Assembly: GCA_031256095.1 (NCBI GenBank)
Contig: JAIRRG010000058.1
Span: forward strand, 1 to 12,293
DNA from: Desulfobulbaceae bacterium
GTDB taxonomy: Bacteria > Desulfobacterota > Desulfobulbia > Desulfobulbales > Desulfocapsaceae
Direction: 5' to 3'
DNA length: 12,293 nt
Every line of letters begins with the position of its first letter. Within the stretch, counting starts at the first letter, position 1. The notes under the pieces were generated by a model that worked only from the letters and a program-made list of their open reading frames with translations, did no database searches and was not told where the DNA came from. This document shows positions 6,565 through 12,293 of the stretch, one piece after another. The position numbers and the translations under genes were made by a program.

Positions 6565-7467
6565 ATGCGCTATTCCCCCTTACTCACTGTTGGTATTTTT
6601 GTCCTGTTGTTTGGCCCGCTCGCCGCTTTGGCCGACCCTCCCGCCGACAACAAAACCGGTCGTGACGGCAGTGTTGAATGGAGTCAAAGCCAGGAGTGGA
6701 AAATTGAGGGTCAGCCGCTGGATGTGGCCCATTCCCTTGATGGGCGGCTGGTGTATATCCTGAATAATAAAAAACAGGTGCTGGTATACACCAGCGACAG
6801 CAAACTGCTGGGCAAGGTGGCGGTCGAGGCCGGCGTTGACGCCATCGACATTGCGCCAACAGCTCGCGGCGAGTCCCTGTATCTCACCAATAAAAGGACC
6901 GGAACATTCACCACCCTGGCGATGAATTTTGTTTACAAGGACATTGATATGAGCGGCGCGCCGTTTAAAGGCCCGGACAACGCCCCGGTGACGATCATCG
7001 TCTTCACCGATTTCCAGTGTCCCTATTGCATCAGGCTGGAACCGCTCTTGAATCAAGTATTTGAGAAAAACCAAGACAAGGTAAAAATGGTTTTCAAAAA
7101 TTTCCCCCTGCCGATGCATCCGATGGCGGAACCGGCCCACCGCGCCGCCTGGGCCGCCGGTCAGCAGGGCAAATTTTGGGAGTTTCATGACCGCATTTTC
7201 AAGAGTCAGCTGAACAGTCAGCAACAACTGAATCAGGCACTCATCGAGACCACGGCCAAAGATCTCGGCCTGAACATGGAGCGGTTCAAGGCCGACATGG
7301 AATTGCCGGCGGCGAAAGACCGTATCGTGAAAGATATAACTGATGGCGAAAAGGCCCAGGTCATGGGCACACCGACGGTCTTCATCAATGGCCGCAAGCC
7401 GCAGGAGCGCAGCCTGGAATTTTATCAGCGGATGATTGATGAAGAACTGGGCAAAAGCGGCAGATAG
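6565..7467 (+). CDS. DsbA-family periplasmic thiol-disulfide protein with an extra N-terminal domain
   Basis: The 300-residue protein has a signal peptide (hydrophobic core about 5-20, likely cut after ALA) and a C-terminal thioredoxin-like DsbA domain from about 130. The active site is CPYC (Cys152, Cys155) in FTDFQCPYC, and the cis-proline is Pro270 in GTPTVFING. The family oxidises or isomerises disulfides in exported proteins. Residues about 38-125 hold two repeats resembling beta-propeller blades (LDVAHSLDGRLVYIL and IDIAPTARGESLYLTN), an unusual addition whose role is unknown. ATG 6565 is chosen over the longer frame, which runs through the tRNA gene, because GGAGG (6554-6558) lies six bases upstream and the signal peptide begins there. 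Its end overlaps phoH by 29 bases. Confidence 0.9.
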   Translation: MRYSPLLTVGIFVLLFGPLAALADPPADNKTGRDGSVEWSQSQEWKIEGQPLDVAHSLDGRLVYILNNKKQVLVYTSDSKLLGKVAVEAGVDAIDIAPTARGESLYLTNKRTGTFTTLAMNFVYKDIDMSGAPFKGPDNAPVTIIVFTDFQCPYCIRLEPLLNQVFEKNQDKVKMVFKNFPLPMHPMAEPAHRAAWAAGQQGKFWEFHDRIFKSQLNSQQQLNQALIETTAKDLGLNMERFKADMELPAAKDRIVKDITDGEKAQVMGTPTVFINGRKPQERSLEFYQRMIDEELGKSGR

Positions 7468-8419
7468 CCCGCCGTTTCACGACGCACTGAGCTTTCCCGA
7501 CTACACCGCCGCCGCCCTCCTCTACGGGGAACAGAACCGCCACCTGCATATCATTAAGGAAGGGGTGGGCGTCGGCATCGAGACCAACGGGACAACCGTC
7601 GAAATCAGCGGTTCCCGTGACGCCGTGGCCATCGCCAAGGCCACCCTCAGCCAACTGTACACGTTGGCCGCCAAAGGCCATCCCTTGTACAGCGCCGACA
7701 TTGCCTTCGCCCTGCATGTCATGCAGGGCAACCCCTCGGCTAGGCTCGAAAAAATCTTTCTCGACAAAGTATACGTCACCACGAGAAACCGGCTGATCAC
7801 GCCAAAGACCCAAAACCAGAAACGCTACATCGATGCCATCCGCGGCCACGACATCGTTTTCGGCATTGGCCCGGCCGGCACCGGCAAAACCTATCTGGCG
7901 GTGGCAATGGCGGTTTCGGCGCTCACCAGCAACCAGGTACGTTCCATCGTTCTGACCAGGCCGGCGGTCGAAGCCGGGGAAAAGCTCGGTTTCTTGCCCG
8001 GCGACCTGGCCCAGAAGGTCAATCCCTATCTGCGGCCCCTGCACGATGCTTTGGGTGACATGCTCGGCCCCGAAAAGGTTTTGGCCTTACAGGAACAGGG
8101 ATCAATCGAAATCGCGCCGCTGGCCTTCATGCGCGGCCGGACACTCAGCAACTCCTTCATTATCCTCGACGAAGCGCAAAACACCTCGAAGGAGCAGATG
8201 AAAATGTTTCTCACCCGCATTGGCTTCGATTCGCGGGCGATCATCACCGGAGACACCACGCAGATCGACCTGCCCGACAAACAGCAGTCCGGCCTGCTCG
8301 ATGCCGAGGAGTTGCTCTCCGACCTTGAAGGCATCGCTTTCTGCCGCTTCGGCAAAGAAGACGTCGTGCGCCACCCGTTGGTGCAGAAAATCATCCAAGC
8401 TTACGAACAATCCACCTAA
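7439..8419 (+). CDS. phoH: PhoH family ATPase
   Basis: This is a 326-residue cytoplasmic P-loop protein of the PhoH (PhoH-L) family, whose members bind ATP and are linked to RNA metabolism. After an N-terminal KH-like part (about 15-75) come TPKTQNQKRYIDAI (121-134), the Walker A GPAGTGKT (144-151) and the Walker B DEAQ (244-247), with the typical RPAVEAGEKLGFLPGDL at 174-190. ATG 7439 is used. TTG 7436 is the alternative, and the ribosome binding site is weak, so a start slightly downstream is possible. It overlaps the dsbA-like gene by 29 bases. Its TAA directly abuts the ybeY ATG at 8420, which fits the known phoH-ybeY neighbourhood in ribosome and RNA processing. Confidence 0.95.
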   Translation: MKNWAKAADSPPFHDALSFPDYTAAALLYGEQNRHLHIIKEGVGVGIETNGTTVEISGSRDAVAIAKATLSQLYTLAAKGHPLYSADIAFALHVMQGNPSARLEKIFLDKVYVTTRNRLITPKTQNQKRYIDAIRGHDIVFGIGPAGTGKTYLAVAMAVSALTSNQVRSIVLTRPAVEAGEKLGFLPGDLAQKVNPYLRPLHDALGDMLGPEKVLALQEQGSIEIAPLAFMRGRTLSNSFIILDEAQNTSKEQMKMFLTRIGFDSRAIITGDTTQIDLPDKQQSGLLDAEELLSDLEGIAFCRFGKEDVVRHPLVQKIIQAYEQST

Positions 8420-9598
8420 ATGCCCGTCTCCTTTTCCCTGCGCCACCCAAAACCAGCGGCACCCGCCACCATCCGCCGCTGGCGCCGCCGAGCCGCCTGG
8501 CTGGCTCGCGCCCTGGCCGTGGCTGAACGCGACGTTTCTATTGTTTTCACCAACGACGCGGAAATCGCCGCCCTTAACCAGAATTACCGCCTGCGAGAAG
8601 GGGCAACCAACGTGCTGTCGTTTGCCGCTTTGGATGGCGAGGTTTTTCCCGGTCAACCACCCGGCGATCTGGGCGAAATCATCATCTCCGTCGATACGGC
8701 GGCGCGGGAGGCGCGGCAGTTGGGCCAGAGCCTTGATGCCCGCGTCTTCTGGCTGCTGGCCCATGGTTTTTTGCACCTGCTCGGCTGGGACCATGAAAAT
8801 TCGCAGGCGGAAGCCGAAGCGATGCGGGCAAAAGAACTGGAACTTATTGAACAATTTTCCAAGAACGGGAGATATTTCATGCCAAAACTTGCCATCAACG
8901 TCGATCACATCGCCACCATCCGCCAGGCGCGGGGCGGTCATGAACCTGATCCGGTCACCGCGGCGGCAATCTGCGAGTTGGCCGGGGCCAAGGGCATCGT
9001 CATCCATCTGCGCGAAGACCGCCGCCACATTCAGGAGCGTGACCTGCGCCTGTTGCGGCAGACCGTGAAAACCAAGCTGAATCTGGAAATGGGCGCGGCC
9101 AAAGAGATCATTGCCATCGCCCTGGAGGTCGGGCCGGATATGGTGACGCTGGTGCCGGAAAAACGGCGGGAACTGACCACCGAGGGCGGCCTTGATGTCG
9201 TTGCCGGTAAAATGAAGCTGGCGGCGGTGGTGGCGCGGTTGCAGGACGAGGGCATTCCGGTGTCGCTCTTTATTGATCCAGAGGAAGCGCAGATTGAGGC
9301 GGCACGGGAAATTGGCGCCACTTTCGTTGAATTGCATACCGGCAAATATGCCGACAACAAAGGTGAGGAACGCCTGCATCACCTCGCCCAGATCGAAGCC
9401 GCCGCCGCCCTGGCCAGCCGTCTCGGCCTGATTGTTAACGCCGGCCATGGCCTCGACTACGGCAACACCGCCCCGGTTGCCGCCATCGCCGAAATCGACG
9501 AGCTTTCCATCGGCCACGCCATCATCAGCCGCGCCGCCTTCGTTGGCCTGGACAAAGCGGTGCGGGAGATGCTGGCAATCGTTGAAACGGCAGGATAA
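8420..9598 (+). CDS. ybeY: YbeY endoribonuclease fused in frame to PdxJ
   Basis: One uninterrupted 392-residue frame holds two complete enzymes. Residues 1-153 are YbeY, the zinc endoribonuclease needed for 16S rRNA 3'-end maturation. The zinc motif HGFLHLLGWDH supplies His115, His119 and His125, preceded by NVLSF and GEIIIS. Residues 154-392 are PdxJ, starting with MPKLAINVDHIAT. YbeY alone is usually about 150-155 residues, so the first part is full length and there is no linker. The codons before the PdxJ methionine read Gly-Arg-Tyr-Phe; the Tyr codon TAT at 8873 is one base from a stop. A true fusion, a recent stop loss with two products still made, and a sequence error are all possible. 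ATG 8420 abuts the phoH stop, and the next ATG is far downstream. Confidence 0.9.
   Translation: MPVSFSLRHPKPAAPATIRRWRRRAAWLARALAVAERDVSIVFTNDAEIAALNQNYRLREGATNVLSFAALDGEVFPGQPPGDLGEIIISVDTAAREARQLGQSLDARVFWLLAHGFLHLLGWDHENSQAEAEAMRAKELELIEQFSKNGRYFMPKLAINVDHIATIRQARGGHEPDPVTAAAICELAGAKGIVIHLREDRRHIQERDLRLLRQTVKTKLNLEMGAAKEIIAIALEVGPDMVTLVPEKRRELTTEGGLDVVAGKMKLAAVVARLQDEGIPVSLFIDPEEAQIEAAREIGATFVELHTGKYADNKGEERLHHLAQIEAAAALASRLGLIVNAGHGLDYGNTAPVAAIAEIDELSIGHAIISRAAFVGLDKAVREMLAIVETAG
8867..8871 (+). promoter_or_regulatory. Internal ribosome binding site for pdxJ
   Basis: GGGAG (followed by A) lies seven bases before ATG 8879, within the open YbeY-PdxJ frame. Its spacing is ideal, and it sits exactly at the domain boundary, so it is probably the original pdxJ ribosome binding site. 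Confidence 0.65.
8879..9598 (+). CDS. pdxJ: Pyridoxine 5'-phosphate synthase PdxJ (internal start in the fused frame)
   Basis: Read from ATG 8879 this is a 239-residue protein, close to the 243 of E. coli PdxJ. PdxJ condenses 1-deoxy-D-xylulose 5-phosphate with 3-amino-2-oxopropyl phosphate to make pyridoxine 5'-phosphate in vitamin B6 synthesis. It is a cytoplasmic TIM-barrel octamer. Active-site blocks are present: INVDHIATIRQARGG (Asn, His and Arg for substrate), IVIHLREDRRHI (the catalytic His and Arg), LNLEMG (Glu), VELHTGKYA and NAGHGLDYGN (the late His). GGGAG at 8867-8871 lies seven bases before ATG 8879, so PdxJ could be made alone as well as fused to YbeY. It is the last gene of the operon, and no terminator is evident after 9598. 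Confidence 0.9.
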   Translation: MPKLAINVDHIATIRQARGGHEPDPVTAAAICELAGAKGIVIHLREDRRHIQERDLRLLRQTVKTKLNLEMGAAKEIIAIALEVGPDMVTLVPEKRRELTTEGGLDVVAGKMKLAAVVARLQDEGIPVSLFIDPEEAQIEAAREIGATFVELHTGKYADNKGEERLHHLAQIEAAAALASRLGLIVNAGHGLDYGNTAPVAAIAEIDELSIGHAIISRAAFVGLDKAVREMLAIVETAG

Positions 9599-9784
9599 CT
9601 CGCCTGGCAACCCAACGCTCGTTCAATGGCGGATGGTCATTTCTTGGCAGGCATTTAGGCCTGATTCAGGTCGACATCTCCCTTTGTTTGAACAATTTCA
9701 ATATGATGCTTGACCAGCTTTTCCTGGCCGGCAATCAGGCCCTTTATTCGGCGCTATCCTATAAAATGTGAGAAGGAAAAGGCC

Positions 9785-10153
9785 ATGAACAAGCGTGGAA
9801 TTTCGGCGACAGCGGCCACTACCGCCCTCATGCGGGCGCTGGCCTGCTATGAAACCGCCGCCATTGACGGCCTGAAATGGCGGGACAACCTGGCCTATAT
9901 CTTTGTCGATGAAGAAAAGAGAGACAGACTTGTCAGCGAAGGCTACCGCCAGGCGGTTAAAGCCAAGGCCAAGGATGGCTTATTCCCGTACTTAATCGCC
10001 AGGACGGCCTACTTTGACAGAATTTTCCTTGATGCCTTACGTGACGGCGTGGGGCAAATCGTCATCCTCGGCGCCGGATTTGATAGCCGCGCCTATCGTT
10101 ACCGCGTACAAGGCAGCGAAACGAGGATATTTGAACGCCTTTCTTCAAGGTGA
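9785..10153 (+). pseudogene. Truncated LCM-type SAM-dependent methyltransferase
   Basis: The 122 residues match the front of the leucine carboxyl methyltransferase-like (PPM1/Tcmp, class I SAM-dependent) family. The N-terminal helices hold TALMRALACYE, then comes GYRQAVKAKAKD. FPYLIARTAYFDRIFLDAL precedes the SAM motif I QIVILGAGFDSRAYR at about 90-104, and RIFE starts the next strand. The family usually runs to about 280-300 residues with VDHP after FE. Here the sequence turns to RLSSR and stops, and the missing blocks are not seen in the other plus-strand frames to 10281. It therefore looks like a deletion remnant lacking most of the fold, and unlikely to be active. The start is supported by AAGGA (9773-9777) seven bases before ATG 9785. 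Confidence 0.7.
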
Positions 10154-10281
10154 AGAGAGGGATGTGACATCGTCTGCCCACCGCAGGCTGGATTTCCGGA
10201 TAAGGAACAAAGAGCAAAATCAAAGCATCTTTAACGCCACACATAAGAGCGATACAGGGCATCTCTCCGGTAACGGCACAA

Positions 10282-11217
10282 TCACTTTTCCGCTTCGCCG
10301 AGCGTCTTCTTCATCTCTTCGTATTCCCGGATCGCCTCCAAGACGGATTCATCCTGCCGTTGCTTGATTGCCGCCACCTTGGCCTGGATTTTTTCCTCTT
10401 TGATTTTCAAGCCCTGGGCGCCGAACAGGGTGGCAGCCAGATAGAAGAAGGAAAATTTCATCAATTCGACGTCGTCGTTTCTGATTTTTTCCACCAGTTC
10501 CGGCTCAATCTCGTAGGTGTCGAGAAAGGAGCTCTCGAAGATAAAGCGGCGGAACGATGGCATGTCGGTCGAGGCCATGAAGAACATCCGCTGCGCCTGT
10601 TCCGACAGGCTGGCCTGATGGCCGTGCGATTTCCGCCGCATGATCAGGCGCAGCCATTCTTTGTTCATCTCATCGCGGACATCGACACCCTGGTCAGCGC
10701 GCCATTCGACGATCGTCCATTCTTTGTCCTCAAGATGGCCCTTGCAGTGCTCTTCCAGCACCTTGAAGTAAAATTTGTCGTAACCGCCCAGCACCTCTTT
10801 GCCGTCCTCCTCCTTGCGGCCGCCCTCATGAAAATCGGCCATGCCAATCGGATAATAGCGGCAGGCGGTCGGCCGGTCGCTGTACACCGTACAGCCCCGC
10901 GGCGTCACAAAGGGGCAGCGGTTGTCGTCGGCTCGCATCTTGATGCGCACCCCGGGCATGTCGGTCTGCTCAAGAAAGGTTGGCGCGGCGTACTGGCTGA
11001 TGAATTCATGCGGCGGCATTTGCAGACGGCGCGACAATTGCAAGATGTCGTAAGGGGTGAGGATGATGTTGATATCGCCACAGCAGGCGGTAAAACAGGA
11101 GACGCCGGGATGGCAGCGGAAGCGAATTTTGCTGTCCAGGGTCAGTTTCATCGGCAGGACATTGGAAGGATTGTTGCTCTTGCCGAATTGCAGCGGGCCG
11201 TTATCGGTATGCTCCAT
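10282..11217 (-). CDS. YkgJ-family cysteine-cluster protein
   Basis: The protein has 311 residues. Its N-terminal third holds the YkgJ/UPF0153 cysteine pattern: Cys35, Cys41 and the pair Cys45-Cys46 in FRCHPGVSCFTACC, then Cys101 in RCPFV, Cys109 in RGCTVY and Cys119 in RPTACRYYPIG. The family is thought to bind a metal or an iron-sulfur cluster; its biochemical role is not established. Residues from about 130 form a long, charged, mostly helical C-terminal extension ending in coiled-coil-like KIKEEKIQAKVAAIKQRQDE, larger than in short YkgJ proteins. ATG 11217 is chosen over the upstream TTG 11223, with a weak AAGAG at 11229-11233. It stands alone on the minus strand. Confidence 0.85.
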   Translation of the reverse strand: MEHTDNGPLQFGKSNNPSNVLPMKLTLDSKIRFRCHPGVSCFTACCGDINIILTPYDILQLSRRLQMPPHEFISQYAAPTFLEQTDMPGVRIKMRADDNRCPFVTPRGCTVYSDRPTACRYYPIGMADFHEGGRKEEDGKEVLGGYDKFYFKVLEEHCKGHLEDKEWTIVEWRADQGVDVRDEMNKEWLRLIMRRKSHGHQASLSEQAQRMFFMASTDMPSFRRFIFESSFLDTYEIEPELVEKIRNDDVELMKFSFFYLAATLFGAQGLKIKEEKIQAKVAAIKQRQDESVLEAIREYEEMKKTLGEAEK

Positions 11218-11458
11218 GGTCAACGCTCTTGTAAGGTGATGGGAAATGGCGAAAAAACAGAGGTCAATGGCCGGGCATACTAAACGGAAGCCCCGCCGCT
11301 GTCAAATCCCGCCGCTGGGAGCCGGGGCGTCTGGTATCGTCCAGCGCAGATGATGGTTGCGCCTTTGGCGGATTTCCTGTATATGATGGGGCGATTAACG
11401 CTTTTTCCATTGACGCTTTTTCGTCCATGACCGCTTTTTTCTCTTTTTCCATAAACAC

Positions 11459-11653
11459 ATGAAACCTTTGGCGCCACCACTCGATATTTCCAAAGCTGAA
11501 ACAATCATTTATCATATCCCCGACGGGCCATCGCTGGCGGTCAGCGCCGATACGGTTATTGAGTATTTTGACCTTGATCTGACCAACGGATATGTCTGCG
11601 ATACCTCGGCCATCGATGGCAACGTTCACGTCTTTCCACGGGGTAATGCCTGA
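11459..11653 (+). CDS. Doubtful small hypothetical protein
   Basis: A 64-residue frame with a plausible composition (acidic, with ETIIYHIPDG and TVIEYFDLDL) starts at ATG 11459. There is no ribosome binding site, no recognised family, and a longer frame on the opposite strand overlaps it. It is listed only because the composition is protein-like and nothing better occupies the stretch. Confidence 0.25.
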   Translation: MKPLAPPLDISKAETIIYHIPDGPSLAVSADTVIEYFDLDLTNGYVCDTSAIDGNVHVFPRGNA

Positions 11654-12034
11654 TTTTCCCGATATTTTCATAGTTATGGCTGCTATCCCTGTCGGCGGCC
11701 CTGTTTTTACCCGTTCCGTTGCCGTCGCCGCACGGTCGCCGAGATGGAGGATGATGCCTAGGCGATGCTATAATACTGCTTGGCCGAAGTGGATTCCGGC
11801 TCCCGCCAGCAGGTCAAACAGCCAACGGTTTGGTCGATGGACTTGCCCTATTTCCGCTTTGCTCCTTTGCCTAAGTTGATGCCACGAGGCGAAAAACCTA
11901 TCCATCGTCTCTATCTGGTAATATATTGATCATGATCTCTGGCCGCATGATTACGGTTATTCTTGGATAAGTTCCAAGTGGCGGCGCAATACGCCAGGAT
12001 TTCTTCCCGGCGTTACTCTTTCCGAAAAATCCCC
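11654..12034. other. Stretch without a recognised gene before homoserine dehydrogenase
   Basis: About 380 bases hold no recognised coding sequence. They contain an isolated TATAAT at 11769-11774 without a matching -35 box, and a 10-base palindrome GATCATGATC at 11928-11937. Either could belong to the homoserine dehydrogenase promoter region, but nothing here is firm. Confidence 0.5.
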
Positions 12035-12293
12035 ATGAAAGAAATACAAGTAGGGCTTATCGGCTTTGGCACCGTCGGCGGTGGCCTGGCGCAAACCCTT
12101 TACGAACAGAAGGAGCGACTGACGCAAAAGATCGGCTGCCGCATCCGCCTGACTCATATCGCTGACAACCGCCTGACCAGCCTGCCACAGCCGTTTAGCC
12201 ATATCCGCCTGAGTCAGGATGCGGGCGAACTCTTGGCCAATGACCATCTCGACATTGTTGTCGAGCTGATTGGCGGTCTGGAACCGGCGCGGA
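12035..12293 (+). CDS. hom: Homoserine dehydrogenase, N-terminal part (runs off the window)
   Basis: The first 86 residues are seen. They begin MKEIQVGLIGFGTVGGGLA, the NAD(P)-binding Rossmann motif GxGxxG of homoserine dehydrogenase, followed by HIADNRL and LDIVVELIGG, which match the family's conserved strand blocks. The enzyme reduces aspartate semialdehyde to homoserine on the way to threonine and methionine, in the cytoplasm. No aspartate kinase domain precedes it, so it is the monofunctional type. The catalytic and possible ACT regulatory parts lie outside the window. The ATG at 12035 lacks a good ribosome binding site, but the family N-terminus fits it exactly. Confidence 0.93.
   Translation, partial: MKEIQVGLIGFGTVGGGLAQTLYEQKERLTQKIGCRIRLTHIADNRLTSLPQPFSHIRLSQDAGELLANDHLDIVVELIGGLEPAR

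Noticed and set aside
8102..9610. Long open minus-strand frame opposite phoH, ybeY and pdxJ
   Set aside because: It is antisense to three well-supported genes, and its Gly/Asp/Gln-rich composition is what GC-rich coding sequence gives on the opposite strand.
9658..9741. GGCCTGATT and AATCAGGCC inverted repeat after pdxJ as a terminator
   Set aside because: The arms are 66 bases apart and no T run follows; it is too loose to act as an intrinsic terminator.
10360..11283. 307-codon plus-strand frame opposite the YkgJ-family gene
   Set aside because: It is the antisense shadow of a gene with a clear cysteine-cluster signature and resembles no known protein.
11264..11671. 135-codon minus-strand frame upstream of the YkgJ-family gene
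   Set aside because: It has no ribosome binding site and no recognised family, and its C-terminal half has a low-complexity, shadow-like composition.
11769..11774. Perfect TATAAT as a homoserine dehydrogenase promoter
   Set aside because: No -35-like sequence lies 16-18 bases upstream, and it is about 260 bases from the gene.
11928..11937. 10-base palindrome GATCATGATC as an operator
   Set aside because: It is a single copy with a short repeated GATC core; chance occurrence is likely and nothing links it to a gene.

Overview
This is a GC-rich bacterial chromosomal window, mostly ordinary housekeeping genes. The phoH-ybeY-pdxJ run, a short KamA-type radical SAM protein, a DsbA-like periplasmic protein with a CPYC site, a YkgJ-type cysteine-cluster protein and a homoserine dehydrogenase together fit a Desulfobacterota (former Deltaproteobacteria) genome. 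That placement is an inference from gene content, not from a marker gene. There is no prophage, insertion sequence or CRISPR array.

Layout: (1) 1-1602, plus strand: a possible last few codons of an upstream gene, a zinc-dependent phospholipase C family protein and a small lipoprotein of unknown function. (2) 1725-3535, minus strand: a two-gene operon with a 4-base ATGA overlap, encoding a tandem PgsA-like/PssA-like CDP-alcohol phosphatidyltransferase and then a secreted staphylococcal-nuclease-type nuclease. (3) 3813-4465: a response-regulator-like gene split by a frameshift into a degenerate receiver domain and a Fis-type helix-turn-helix. (4) 4466-5074: a cold-shock protein with a long structured leader and a very strong terminator. 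(5) 5088-6137: a KamA-family radical SAM aminomutase whose start codon lies just past that terminator. (6) 6296-6380, minus strand: tRNA-Leu(UAG). (7) 6565-9598: a tight plus-strand operon of a DsbA-like protein, PhoH, and a single open frame carrying YbeY followed in frame by PdxJ. (8) 9785-10153: a methyltransferase remnant. (9) 10282-11217, minus strand: a YkgJ-family protein. (10) 11218-12034: mostly non-coding, with one doubtful small frame. (11) 12035 to the end: the start of homoserine dehydrogenase.

The most unusual items are two fused enzymes. One is the YbeY-PdxJ frame (16S rRNA maturation endonuclease plus pyridoxine 5'-phosphate synthase), in which the pdxJ ribosome binding site and ATG survive inside the long frame. 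The other is the PgsA-PssA phospholipid enzyme, which carries both CDP-alcohol signatures on one chain. The split regulator at 3813-4465, which has a seven-T run and an internal GTG start with its own ribosome binding site, and the folded leader of the cold-shock gene are the other places worth a second look. No clearly new multi-gene system was found.
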